Shown here: one piece after another, positions 52,298-63,100 of the stretch | Layout: the number at the start of each line of letters is the position of its first letter | Position numbering within the stretch: position 1 is the stretch's first letter | Assembly: GCA_964423645.1 (NCBI GenBank) | Contig: CAYRFE010000012.1 | Span: 1-64,000 of the forward strand | DNA length: 64,000 bases | Direction: 5' to 3' | Source of the DNA: CAYRFE01 sp964423645 [NCBI: uncultured bacterium] | GTDB lineage: Bacteria; Macinerneyibacteriota; Macinerneyibacteria; Macinerneyibacteriales | Notes under the pieces: model-generated | The model's input: only the letters and a program-made list of their open reading frames with translations | Database searches by the model: none | What the model was told of the DNA's origin: nothing | Program-made: the position numbers and the translations under genes

Positions 52298-53305
52298 TTA
52301 CTTCACCTTCCTCATCGCAAGGCCGACAACAACCGTCAGCGCCGGACCTAATTGTTCCAAATCGCTCATTAATGCGGGAGGTGCCTTCATATACTTTACC
52401 GGATTGAACAATTCAATTTCAACACCCAGTAATGATGAAAGAGAATTTGACAGTCCCAGCGTTAACGCGCCGCCACCCGTTATGACGACACGATTAATAA
52501 CAACCTGCGTGTTCATTTTCACATAATCTATCGAGCGCATTATTTCATTACCGATATTGGTGTTCACTTCATCTACAAAGGGACGAATATCGACATTCGC
52601 CGTTTCTTTGCCTAACTTCACTCTATCAGCCGTATCAAAATTCATGCCGAGTCCCTTTGCAATGGCATCGGTGTAATGACGACCGCCATAATTGATTTCA
52701 CGAATAAACTTCGGAATACCATCCACCGTGATATTCAAGCTGGTTTTCTCAGAGCCTATATCGGCAAAAAGAACCGTCCCGCTCGTCGGAGCAACTAATG
52801 TTTCATATACGTTTTGAATAGCAAGGGCTGATGTATCGACAACCATCGGGCTCAAACCGAGACTTTTTAATAAATTAACGCGCGCATTAACAATCTCTCG
52901 CTTCGCCGCTACGATCAAAACATCTGTTTTGCCGGCGCTTTCTCCTAATATTGCATAATCAGAATAGATATCCGACGGTTCAAAAGGTATATAATTCGGA
53001 AGTTCCCACCCTAACGAGGCAACGACCTTATCTCTGCCGGTTGCATCTATCTGCACTGTTTTATTGATTAAATGACGACCTGATATAGGGATCGAAACAT
53101 TTTTATTCTTTATTTTCCTATTTGCAAAAATACTGCTGATGGTCGACTCGATCAGATTGGCATCAATAATCTCACCCTCAACGATGCTTTCTCGAGAAAG
53201 CAGTCCGTAACCGAAATTTATAACTTCAACTCCTTTGGATGTAAGGCGAAGTTCCATGGCCTTGATGCTGTTCGCACCAATATCCAAGCCAACGAGCTGC
53301 TTCAT
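52298..53305 (-). CDS. pilM: type IV pilus cytoplasmic protein PilM
   Basis: The 335-residue product is an actin/FtsA-like ATPase fold. It has G-L-D-I-G-A-N-S-I-K near residues 5-14, I-P-F-E-P-S-D-I near 93, D-I-G-S-E-K-T near 172 and I-T-G-G-G-A-L near 285. It recruits PilN on the cytoplasmic face. AGGAGG precedes the start. First gene of the alignment/secretin operon. Confidence 0.96.
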   Translation of the reverse strand: MKQLVGLDIGANSIKAMELRLTSKGVEVINFGYGLLSRESIVEGEIIDANLIESTISSIFANRKIKNKNVSIPISGRHLINKTVQIDATGRDKVVASLGWELPNYIPFEPSDIYSDYAILGESAGKTDVLIVAAKREIVNARVNLLKSLGLSPMVVDTSALAIQNVYETLVAPTSGTVLFADIGSEKTSLNITVDGIPKFIREINYGGRHYTDAIAKGLGMNFDTADRVKLGKETANVDIRPFVDEVNTNIGNEIMRSIDYVKMNTQVVINRVVITGGGALTLGLSNSLSSLLGVEIELFNPVKYMKAPPALMSDLEQLGPALTVVVGLAMRKVK

Positions 53306-53325
53306 AGTACCTCCTATTTTCCATT

Positions 53326-53353
53326 AGAATAGCATATTTCTGTAATATGTCAA
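53326..53353 (-). promoter_or_regulatory. pilM promoter
   Basis: TTGACA (53348-53353, minus strand), a 16-bp spacer and TATTCT (53326-53331). The -35 overlaps the stop of the preceding response regulator gene, so pil genes can be transcribed apart from it. Confidence 0.7.
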
Positions 53354-54642
53354 GGTTTTATGTTATATAACTTTATTTTTCTTATCAAAGTATTTCTATG
53401 AATGCCTAATAATTGTGCGGCTTTTGAATGATTATTATGCGTGGTCAACAATGCTTTCTCTATGAGGGCTTTTTCTGATCCGTTCAACGTCTCATTGGTA
53501 ACAGTTGAAAGAGTGAGCATATGAATAGGATCGACTGACCCGCTGATGACCACTTGTGTGATAATATTCTCGAGCTCACGAACGTTCCCTGGCCATGTAT
53601 ACTCATTCAAGATACGTAATTCCTCCGAAGAAAGCACAATTCTTTGTTTATACTTTCTATTAGATAATTCAAGGAAATACCTGCATAACGGCATAATATC
53701 ATCGATTCTTTCGCGTAAAGGGGGGATAGTAAGAGGAAAAACATTCAACCGATAATAAAGGTCTTCTCTGAAATTCTTCTGCATTACTTCTTCAGATAAA
53801 ATCCTATTGGTGGCTGCAATGATTCTTACATCAATAGACCGACTGGTCACTTCTCCAAGACGTGTGATCTCCTTCTCCTGCACAACGCGAAGCAATTTGA
53901 CTTGTGCTGCTAACGATACCTCAGTGATCTCATCCAGAAAAATGGTTCCTCGATGAGCATATTCAAATTTACCTTTATAATCTTTATCTGCTCCGGTGAA
54001 TGCACCTTTTTTATATCCGAACAATTCGGATTCAATAAGGTTTTCAGGCAATGCGGCACAAAACACTTTCACAAAAGGTTTTTGCGATCGTATACTTTCT
54101 CGATGAATTAAATCAGCTACCAACTCTTTACCTGTGCCGCTTTCGCCTTGGATCAATACGGTGGCATCAGAATGCGCTGCTTTTTTTGCCTTTTCAATGA
54201 CATCTAACATCACGCGAGAGACGGCAATAAAATTTCTCGGGGTATTTTGCGCATTACCGAATCCCTCTATATCGGCTTCCAATTCTTCGGTATGTGCAAT
54301 TTTCTTAAGGATCATCTCAAGCTCATCGTAATTGAGCGGTTTGGTAAGATAGTCGTACGCGCCGAGTTTCATTGCAAATACTGCATCTTGAGTATTTGAG
54401 AATGCCGTAAGCATAATCACTTTACACGGGAATGCGTTTTTTTGTATAAACTGTAATAAAAGCATTCCGTTGATTTTTTTTAACTTATAATCAGTTATAA
54501 CAACATCATATGCACTTTTTTCAAGTAACGCCATGGCCGGCTCACCGTCATCGGTCTCAATGACCGAATGACCTGAACCTAACAGTAACTCTTTCATGTA
54601 GGTACGCTGTATCGGATCGTCCTCAACCAGAAGTATTTTCAT
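53350..54642 (-). CDS. NtrC-family sigma-54 response regulator
   Basis: The 430-residue product has three domains in order: receiver (about 1-120, phospho-Asp in V-I-T-D-Y-K near 52), AAA+ sigma-54 activator (about 135-365) and a Fis-type helix-turn-helix (about 385-430). The AAA+ part is canonical, with Walker A G-E-S-G-T-G-K-E, the sigma-54 loop G-A-F-T-G-A and Walker B F-L-D-E. It overlaps the sensor kinase gene by 20 bases. It is well placed to be a full activator for the pilus or a linked regulon. Confidence 0.95.
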   Translation of the reverse strand: MKILLVEDDPIQRTYMKELLLGSGHSVIETDDGEPAMALLEKSAYDVVITDYKLKKINGMLLLQFIQKNAFPCKVIMLTAFSNTQDAVFAMKLGAYDYLTKPLNYDELEMILKKIAHTEELEADIEGFGNAQNTPRNFIAVSRVMLDVIEKAKKAAHSDATVLIQGESGTGKELVADLIHRESIRSQKPFVKVFCAALPENLIESELFGYKKGAFTGADKDYKGKFEYAHRGTIFLDEITEVSLAAQVKLLRVVQEKEITRLGEVTSRSIDVRIIAATNRILSEEVMQKNFREDLYYRLNVFPLTIPPLRERIDDIMPLCRYFLELSNRKYKQRIVLSSEELRILNEYTWPGNVRELENIITQVVISGSVDPIHMLTLSTVTNETLNGSEKALIEKALLTTHNNHSKAAQLLGIHRNTLIRKIKLYNIKP

Positions 54643-56215
54643 GACGTATAAACCTCATCGATAGTGTAGTAAATCTCCCCTTCTCTGTAATCAATTCCAT
54701 TGTAGCACCACCCATAGCCAAGAGCAAGCGAATGATATACATCCCGATTCCGGTCCCTTGTTCTTTCGTAGTATATCCGAGTTGAATAAGACGAATAAGC
54801 TGATCAGCATCAAATCCGTTCCCATTATCCGTAATATCCAGATAAACATGCTCATCACTCTGACGCAAAATAACCGTAAGCGTCAGAGAATCACGCCGTT
54901 CTTCAAGTGCGTTTTTTATAATATTATCACAGATGATCTTCAACTTCATCCGATCAAAATAAATAAGCGGAGAAATCGTCGCCTCAATCGAAAACCGCAC
55001 ATTGCTATCATTAAAAACTGTTTCCCAGTGCATCAGTAAATTTGTGGTAAACTGTGCTAATTCTATCGGTTCAGGCGTATACTCGATCAATAAACCCATA
55101 TGTGACGCAACTGAATTGATGAATTGTAATTGATTGTCGATATCATCCCATTTCTTCTCTTCGGGGTACTTCTTTTCAAGCGTTTTTACGATCATAGCGA
55201 TAACATTTAAAGGATTTTTAATCTCATGCGCAATGACAGAAGAAAGCGTTTTTAATGCAGTCTCATTGACCGCACACGCAGATTGCAATTCGTCCGCACG
55301 CTTCTGAATGATCAGAATACGATCATACCCGTTTTCGGTTTTCATCCCCACCAATACGAAATCTGCAAATACCGGCGTTCCGTCCATCGCGGAAAATGTT
55401 TGCGTAAAAAACAATCCGTTATTAAATTTCTCATCGTCAAGCATAGTATGCAGAAAGGGGAATATTTCATGTGCATGAAGTCCTTGAATAGTACCTCCGT
55501 AAAGAGATTCAAGTTTTTTATTGGAATGGCGTACAACACCATCTCCTTGGAGTACGGCAAACCCGACACCAAGATTATCGATCACATAATTTAAAACTTG
55601 CATGGTATTTTTCACGGTTGAAGACATATCATTGAAGTGATTAGCGAGCGTACGAATCTCAGCTATACCGTCTTCGGTGACATGCACATCATAATTCCCT
55701 TGTGTTATGAGCTTTGTTGAACGCGTAATAGCGGTGACGGGACGAATAAAGAATACATACGAAACGTAATACATACATCCGGTTATCGCGATAATTAATA
55801 TATAAAAAGGAATTAAAAAACGCAAATACATCCCTGCGCGCAGATAGTCACTAAATGAGTATATAAACACGTAGCGACTTGCATTATCGGATCGTAAAAA
55901 TAGCGTACGGTTGAATCGCAGAGGAGTACCCGATTTTAACCGGTCACGGATCGCAAACAAATCATAATAGGGAACTCCGATAAATCGTTCATTCGACTCA
56001 TCATATACCGCACTTAAAAAATGCAATGCTACTAATTTTTTTAAAACAATTTCTTGTTTGTCACTGTCTTCTGTTGCAATAAAATCCGTGTAACGGATCA
56101 AGGAGTCCTCCATTTCATTATAGTACAATGAAAATAATAAATGATATGCAAGAAAACCGCTTATAATCGCTGAAGATAACAATAACGACGCCGCGATAAG
56201 AACAGTTTTTTTCAT
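54623..56215 (-). CDS. membrane sensor histidine kinase, partner of the 53.4-kb regulator
   Basis: The 530-residue product has two membrane helices (about 5-27 and 130-160) with a periplasmic sensor of about 100 residues, then a HAMP segment (about 170-215), a PAS-like domain (about 220-310) and the kinase core. The phospho-His is H330 in V-I-A-H-E-I-K-N-P. The N-box (N-I-I-K-N-A-L-E-E) and G boxes (D-N-G-N-G-F, G-T-G-I-G-M-Y-I-I) are intact. The ATG at 56215 overlaps the upstream gene's stop. It is coupled to the response regulator by a 20-base overlap. Confidence 0.93.
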   Translation of the reverse strand: MKKTVLIAASLLLSSAIISGFLAYHLLFSLYYNEMEDSLIRYTDFIATEDSDKQEIVLKKLVALHFLSAVYDESNERFIGVPYYDLFAIRDRLKSGTPLRFNRTLFLRSDNASRYVFIYSFSDYLRAGMYLRFLIPFYILIIAITGCMYYVSYVFFIRPVTAITRSTKLITQGNYDVHVTEDGIAEIRTLANHFNDMSSTVKNTMQVLNYVIDNLGVGFAVLQGDGVVRHSNKKLESLYGGTIQGLHAHEIFPFLHTMLDDEKFNNGLFFTQTFSAMDGTPVFADFVLVGMKTENGYDRILIIQKRADELQSACAVNETALKTLSSVIAHEIKNPLNVIAMIVKTLEKKYPEEKKWDDIDNQLQFINSVASHMGLLIEYTPEPIELAQFTTNLLMHWETVFNDSNVRFSIEATISPLIYFDRMKLKIICDNIIKNALEERRDSLTLTVILRQSDEHVYLDITDNGNGFDADQLIRLIQLGYTTKEQGTGIGMYIIRLLLAMGGATMELITEKGRFTTLSMRFIRHENTSG

Positions 56216-58827
56216 CTCAGAATACTCAGCTTTAACCGTGATGTGTGACCACTCCATGAAACTACACAAAAATATGTTCCCGTAGCAAGGTCAGAAACAT
56301 CCAAAGTGATATAATTTTCTCCGCCGATCAATTGTCGTGATATGTTTTTTATTTTGTGCATTCGAGCAGAAAACAATGATATCTCAGCCGTTTCTCCTAA
56401 CTCCGCCTTGACAAATACTGTTACCGTCGAAGACGATGAAGGATTTGGATAAACATATACATGTCCGTTATGTAACGGTGTCACTTCTCCGTCTACTTTT
56501 TTTGCAACATTCCCTGTTCTGAATGTTATAAAACCGGGAAATGAATAAAAAAGTGACGAATCATGATACAATAAGGTCTCTTCAGTGACGGTATCAATGA
56601 CGGGTGTACCGACGTGCGTAAAGTACGTGGAACCCTCCTTGCTCCAGTCATATCGACTGATTGCATCGCCGACACTGAAAAGAAATAACCCGCCGTTATC
56701 ACGCGCAATTGTCATAAAAGAAACATTTTTTAAAGGGAGTACCCTTTCCGCATATCCATTTGGCGTGTAAATGATAACGTTATCGTGAAACGAGGCAAAT
56801 AACTCGGCGGTACCGTCACTGTCATAGTCAGCAAAGAAAAAATCTTTCGGCACATCAGACAATGTCAGAACGCGCTCGGGATGATCATTATTCATTTGAT
56901 AGATATCGCCGCCATCACTGTAATAGAGCCGATCTTCATAGATACACAGCTGTTCGCCCAATCGGGTATCATGCAAATACCATGCATTACTCTTAAAATT
57001 GTACCATGAGCTCTCATGCAATATGCTACGTTCAGCTCCGGTATAACTCTGAGAAGCGATGGTTTGAAATGATTCACTCAGACATAACACATTGTTCTCC
57101 CCAAGAACATACCAATTCACACCTTCGCGTGTGATCGTCTGTGCTGCAAACGGAAAAACTGCAAGAGCGGTCGTGCAATCTGTCACTTGATACACCGCAT
57201 GTGAAGTAAATATTAGTGTATCACGTATGTGTACTACTTGTTCATCGGCAGAAAAAGTGTGGATCTCTGCATTGTCTGAGAGGGCAGTCACAACACCGTT
57301 TTCAGTCACGAAAAAACCATTCCCGACATGTACACCCTCATTGAATGAGAAAGGGAAATAATCACGCCGTGTGTTTTCAATCGTGATCGTGGCGGTACGA
57401 GCAAGTATATCGGAATGGATATTTGACAGTACAATACCCGTACGTCGACCCGCGGCATCATTGGCAGAAGGATTTGTTTTGTCATTAAAACGGGTCCAGC
57501 GAAATTTCTTGAGCACACTGTCGCTAAAACAATCATACACATCGCCAATACTTCCGGTCTGTCCCCATGGTTTATCAAGATCATTGAAGCCGTCGGCTTC
57601 CTCAATATCGATGCCCTTTGAGACGCCGGATATCGGTGTCGCAGGAATTTGTTCAATGACATCATGACGAATATGATATACCATCACTCCCATGGGGGTG
57701 CATGTTTCTCGTATGACCATCTTTCCGCTTCCGTTCATCCCCAATTCAGTGACGCTATATCCGTTTTCAAAATATTTCTCTATACCGGTTCGTTCACGGT
57801 TTTCTATTAAGAAATATTCATTACTGTTCACGTGTATTTTCAATACCTGATTCCCTGTCCACATAGAGTTCGGCAAATCCGCCGCACTCGCATGAATAAG
57901 AAACGTTCCGTTTGCTGCAACTTCCGTAACAGATGCCCACCCCATCAAAATCTTGGTATATGCCGTGGGGTGCATAGGTGCAAAACCATTATAATTCCAT
58001 AACCCATATGCCATGAGATCCCACAAGCCCAAACCGCTTGATTGTCCGTTCATATTGAACGTAAGCGGCATCCCCATCGCTTGTCCAAACGTAAAAGCCG
58101 CAGAACCCAAGAGACCTCGTTTTAGATTTCCCCGAGTTTGTGTCTCAGGTAAAATGATGACTGATTGTGGATTAAATGCACCGTATTGAAGCAATTGTCC
58201 CGTTTTTTCAAAATATTCCTCCGCAGTGAGAACCCCCGAAAGAATATCATTCGGTGTGGTCGAACTCATATCACTTTCTTCTCCGGCGCCTGCGTGAAGC
58301 ACTACGATAAAATCATATTCACGATCGGCATACGCACCGGATGCAGCCAGTGCATCTTTGATGAGTCTGCTATAACCCGATGCAGTATCGTGAGGGTCAT
58401 CATAATAGGACATAGCATGCGGCATCACGACAATTTCGGTCATAACTATATCATTAAGATCAAATAAATCATTGGATATTTCTCGAAAATAATCTCGTAA
58501 TGAATACGTATGTACATTCGTGCCGTTTTCATATACATACTCCGGTTCAACGTCCGCATACGAAAAAATCGTAAAATAATCCATGTTTTTCGGATTTCGA
58601 TCAGCTAATGTGCGCAAAATAAAGCGACCGTCCCCGTATGTCAATGGATCATTGTCTGCGGGGAATTCAGTACGAATAACCAGGACCGAATGATTCCCCA
58701 GCCATGCACGGGAAGAAATGTGCGATCCGTCCGATCCTACTATTTTCCCGTTGTTACCTACAAAGGGCGATGCCCACAAAGGAATTACTACCATACACCA
58801 TAACAATATACTAATAGGTGACTTCAT
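56212..58827 (-). CDS. secreted M6-protease-like protein lacking the zinc motif, with T9SS-like tail
   Basis: The 871-residue product has a signal peptide (1-19, W-A-S). Residues about 40-340 look like an M6/immune-inhibitor-A type metalloprotease domain; the region G-L-G-L-W-D-L-M-A-Y-G-L-W matches the family's conserved post-active-site motif. Where the family has H-E-x-G-H, this protein has T-F-G-Q-A-M-G-M-P, so the zinc-binding histidines are missing and no other HExxH exists. The middle part appears beta-rich and may form a propeller. The last 80 residues (Y-P-N-P-S-S near 795 and a C-terminal Ig-like fold) resemble a Por/T9SS type A sorting domain. It overlaps both two-component neighbours. 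Confidence 0.82.
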   Translation of the reverse strand: MKSPISILLWCMVVIPLWASPFVGNNGKIVGSDGSHISSRAWLGNHSVLVIRTEFPADNDPLTYGDGRFILRTLADRNPKNMDYFTIFSYADVEPEYVYENGTNVHTYSLRDYFREISNDLFDLNDIVMTEIVVMPHAMSYYDDPHDTASGYSRLIKDALAASGAYADREYDFIVVLHAGAGEESDMSSTTPNDILSGVLTAEEYFEKTGQLLQYGAFNPQSVIILPETQTRGNLKRGLLGSAAFTFGQAMGMPLTFNMNGQSSGLGLWDLMAYGLWNYNGFAPMHPTAYTKILMGWASVTEVAANGTFLIHASAADLPNSMWTGNQVLKIHVNSNEYFLIENRERTGIEKYFENGYSVTELGMNGSGKMVIRETCTPMGVMVYHIRHDVIEQIPATPISGVSKGIDIEEADGFNDLDKPWGQTGSIGDVYDCFSDSVLKKFRWTRFNDKTNPSANDAAGRRTGIVLSNIHSDILARTATITIENTRRDYFPFSFNEGVHVGNGFFVTENGVVTALSDNAEIHTFSADEQVVHIRDTLIFTSHAVYQVTDCTTALAVFPFAAQTITREGVNWYVLGENNVLCLSESFQTIASQSYTGAERSILHESSWYNFKSNAWYLHDTRLGEQLCIYEDRLYYSDGGDIYQMNNDHPERVLTLSDVPKDFFFADYDSDGTAELFASFHDNVIIYTPNGYAERVLPLKNVSFMTIARDNGGLFLFSVGDAISRYDWSKEGSTYFTHVGTPVIDTVTEETLLYHDSSLFYSFPGFITFRTGNVAKKVDGEVTPLHNGHVYVYPNPSSSSTVTVFVKAELGETAEISLFSARMHKIKNISRQLIGGENYITLDVSDLATGTYFCVVSWSGHTSRLKLSILR

Positions 58828-60118
58828 AGCGCTCCATTCTTTTTTTCAACTCTTCAATACTTAATCCCAAAATTCGGGCACTTCGTTCATGATTCCCCCC
58901 CGTAAGCATATAGACCCTCGAGAGAATTTCTTTTTCTTGCGAGGTGAGAAATGAATCAAGATTGATGTTTGTATGCATAAAATGAGCCTCATCATAATAC
59001 AAATAACTGCCTTCGGTTAGAACCAACGTTCGTTCTATAAAATTACGTAATTCACGAATATTTCCCGGCCATGTATAAATGAGCATGTACTTTTCAAGAT
59101 CATGGTGAAGCGTTTTCGTATCCATCCCGTATTGATTACACAAAAAAGAAATGAAGTAATGTGCGAGCGGAATGATATCTTTTTTACGCTCTCGTAACGG
59201 GGGTATGGTCATTTCCACAACATTGATACGATAATACAGATCTTCGCGAAATACTCCTTGCGATACGAGCAAAGGAATATGCGTATTAGTTGCAGTGATT
59301 AATCGAAAATCAGCCTCGATGGACATTTTACCGCCAAGTCGTTGAATTTTCTTATCTTGCAGAATTCTCAGCAATGCGGCTTGATTACGAGCAGGTAAAT
59401 CACCTATCCCATCCAAAAACAATGTACCGCCGTGAGCGCGTTCACATAAACCTTTTTTTGCCGCATCTGCGCCGGTAAAAGCTCCCTTTTCAAAACCGAT
59501 AACCTCAGCTTCAAAAAGCGATTCAGGTATTGCCCCACATCCCAACGTGACAAATTCTCCCGATGCAACACGGGAATGTTTGTGGATAAATCGAGCGAGG
59601 ACATCCTTGCCGACGCCGTGCTCACCATATAACACAACCGACGCGTCTGTTGCGGCGACCTGTGTGGCATCCTTAAGCACTTTATGCATTTTCTTATCGT
59701 GTATTGCGTCAAATATATCGTCACTGTAATGTACCAAGGCATTATTCCTCGCCTCTATCGCCTTGCCGACCTTTTCTTTTAAAATATCTTCATCCGCTGT
59801 TTTTTCCATAAAATCAACCGCTCCGAGTTTTAACGCTTCTACTGCAAGCGCAATACTGCCATGCCCGGTGAGCATGATAACCGGAATACTTTTGTAGGTT
59901 GCACGAATTTTTTTGAGACATTCCATACCATCCATGAACGGCATTTTAATGTCGCATATGACAATATCAATTTTTTCTTCTTGAAGAAGAGTAAAGGCTT
60001 CCAGCGGATGCGCTGCTTCAAAACATTCATGCCCCATTTCATGAGCGATAATACAGATCATTTTCCGAATATTTTTCTCGTCATCAACGACAAGAATTTT
60101 TGCAAAATTACCCTTCAT
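58811..60118 (-). CDS. NtrC-family response regulator with altered Walker B
   Basis: The 435-residue product has receiver (about 1-125; V-V-D-D-E near 11, C-D-I-K-M-P with the phospho-Asp near 54), AAA+ domain (about 145-375) and a C-terminal Fis-like HTH. The sigma-54 loop G-A-F-T-G-A is intact, and Walker A reads G-E-H-G-V-G-K-D instead of G-E-S-G-T-G-K-E. Walker B reads F-L-D-G (D236, G237) where the family has F-L-D-E; that Glu is needed for ATP hydrolysis in PspF. The protein may thus bind DNA and ATP but not hydrolyse it well. GGAG precedes the ATG. It overlaps the sensor gene by 11 bases. Confidence 0.92.
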   Translation of the reverse strand: MKGNFAKILVVDDEKNIRKMICIIAHEMGHECFEAAHPLEAFTLLQEEKIDIVICDIKMPFMDGMECLKKIRATYKSIPVIMLTGHGSIALAVEALKLGAVDFMEKTADEDILKEKVGKAIEARNNALVHYSDDIFDAIHDKKMHKVLKDATQVAATDASVVLYGEHGVGKDVLARFIHKHSRVASGEFVTLGCGAIPESLFEAEVIGFEKGAFTGADAAKKGLCERAHGGTLFLDGIGDLPARNQAALLRILQDKKIQRLGGKMSIEADFRLITATNTHIPLLVSQGVFREDLYYRINVVEMTIPPLRERKKDIIPLAHYFISFLCNQYGMDTKTLHHDLEKYMLIYTWPGNIRELRNFIERTLVLTEGSYLYYDEAHFMHTNINLDSFLTSQEKEILSRVYMLTGGNHERSARILGLSIEELKKRMERYEVTY

Positions 60119-63100
60119 AATGCTCCGTTGTAAAGATCAGATACATATCGCTGCCTTCCCCTTCGCGAACCTGGACATACACTTCGTTACCGTATTCATT
60201 CATGATCTTTTTCACGATATATAAACCCAATCCGCTCCCGCCTTTTTTGGAAGAGTAGAACGGCTCAAAAATCTGCTCTCGTATCTCCTGCCGTATTCCA
60301 CCGGCGTTATCCTTGACATGGATCACAACATAGGACGATTGGGTATCTATATTCGGTATATTCCACTCAGTCGGTAGTGTAGCATAATATGCGCTTATTT
60401 CAATCGGTTTTGTCTCAGGTATCGCCTCAATGGCATTTTTTAGAATATTTTTGAGGATCATGCGTAATTTATTCGGAGGGAAATACACAAGCGGTAATTT
60501 TTCGGATATATTGAGCAGGATCGGATATGGTTTAAACCCGTTCACAAGAGCTCCGATTTCGCCTGCGATATCAAGCGCATTCACGTTTGCTTCACCTTTT
60601 TGTGTCATTTCACGAAAATCACGCACAAGAGATCCGATCGCTGCAGTTTCTTCTCGCATTACGGTAAGAAGTTCCTGAAATACCGAACGCTCTTCCGCGG
60701 TTATGGATAATGATGCAGTGGCTTTTTCTAAGCGATTGACTGAAAACTCTAATGGCATCAGGGGATTTTTCAGTTCATGAGCTATTTCTTGCGCAACATC
60801 AAACCATACCTGGGCTTTCTCCGCGATCACAAAAGATGTGATATCTGAAACCGTAAAAATATATCCGTACTTAAAATGACGTATTGTGATCCGTAAAATA
60901 TGACCTTTATATCGCAACTCTGTGACAACCGGCTTAAAAAAATCAACCGGAATTTCTATCACATCATGGGGCTGTCGATGTAATTCTATATTCGGCGATA
61001 AACGTTCCATATCGTCGTTATAGAGCATAATTCCTCTTTTTTTGTCATACACTACCGCCGCTACAGGTAATGAACCGATTATTTCACGTAAAAAATTCTG
61101 TGTATCGTTGAGATTTATTTTATACGCCGAGAGCTTTGCCAACATCGTATTGAAATTACTCAATAACGTATTTATCTCAGTGATATCGGTCTTGCGTTCT
61201 ATTTTATATGAAAAATTACCGACACTTACTTCTTTCGTAGCCTCAATAAGATCAGTTAAAGGATAAATAATCTTCATAAAAAACACGGTAAACATCCTCA
61301 ATACTGCAGCGATCAACACAACATTAATCACCATAAACAGAATAATAGTATCAAAAAAATCTTCTCGTTGCATACGATTTAACGCGACAGTTGTCCTCAC
61401 GGTGAGTCCCTTTGTCAACGGATCGGCATAATACACGTCAACGATACCTTTTCCCCAAAAATAGGTGTATATCTCTCTTTTATTTTCGAGAGCCGTAAGC
61501 ATATCAAATGGAAGATAGTCACGTTTAAGATTTAAGCGATAGAGATCCTCATTATACGACAAAATTCGCTGTGGCCCTGAATATAATGACCATTCATTTC
61601 CCCATGGGATCTCACTAAAAGCACCGGGGGTATTAAAAATGCGTCCCGAGTAAAAATGCGCATACCATGTGCGGGCATTTTTCAATATCAATGCCCGAGT
61701 TTGCGATACCTCCTTGCTGATATAGTGTTTGAGTGATGAAGTATAATTATTAAAAATAAGCATAGTACTAAATATAAACGGCAATACAAGGAAAAACAAT
61801 ACGATCAGCATCATTCGTATACGAAAATCAAATTGTACGCGGAATGATTTTGAAAAAATTATCTTTAACAATAAAAAAATCACTATGACTCCGCATGCCG
61901 AAATACATGCTCGAAAAATGATATATTCCGTTCGTTTTATCCAAACGGTGATAACATCCGTACCCTCAGACACACTTAATGAACGAAAATGCGATGAGGG
62001 TCGTTCGCCAAATCCCGTAGAAAAAACAGTCACTCCGGATGATTTTCGTGTAAAAACGATCGGGATCTCAGCGTCATAACGCCAATAATCCTTTGCGATA
62101 CCTACCACAATGCTTCCTATGAGTTTATTTTCTTGAAATACCTGCACACGATGCATCCAAAAATTCCCGCCGTCAACTATTGCAGGTGAAAAATTTTTCG
62201 TCGGATATGTTACCAGGGAACAGCGAAAAGAAAATGAGCTGATTATATCCCCGTCAGTGTTCTCAAAATATAAAAAATGCGGGTACAGCTTGTGCACCAA
62301 TGGTGTGTTTGACCATTTATAGAACGCAAAATTATTATCATCATAATTGATCCGCTCTGCAAGTGTCCACCGGATTTGTTCATCATTGCGAAGAATATCG
62401 GCGGTCAAATCCATCGTATTTTGTACTTCACGCTCGCTTTGCTTGACAAAATATTGAATGGTATGAGTTGTGTTTTTTCCGTGCCGCATCGCATATACAG
62501 GATAAAGCATCATAAAAAAAAGAACTGCGCCTGCGAGAATATGAATTTGTCGTATAACCGTACAATGTTTTCGTGTTAAAAACAATACGGAAGCAATACT
62601 TATTAAAAAAATCATCATCGGTACCGAAACCCACATTCCGACGATTGACAGTACAATTGCGAGGCCTTCTTTCGTATGTCGACCTAAATGAGGCACAACA
62701 AAAAGAATTGCCAAAAATCCCGCACAACACGCCAAAATATACATAAAATACGATGCAGTGAACACCCCGAAGACAAATGCTCCGATAAGCATGTGATTCG
62801 GAAATACTTGCAACAATAAGGCCAAAAACGGAAAAAATATTGTTGCTGTCGTGATCAAATCCCAATAGGTTATATGGTGGATCTCATTGAGTACGTAATC
62901 CATAATGATCGTCCGATCGACTATCAGGATAAGAACAGTACAACATACTGCGACCAAAGGATACGGCAACATTATGACCAGTGCAACACCGAATAACACA
63001 TGAAGAATAAGTATTTGTTTACCACTAAAAAGACGAAATGACGCGATTACAACAATCATGAATGTGAGAAAAAAAAACATTTTACGTAAAAGCACAACAT

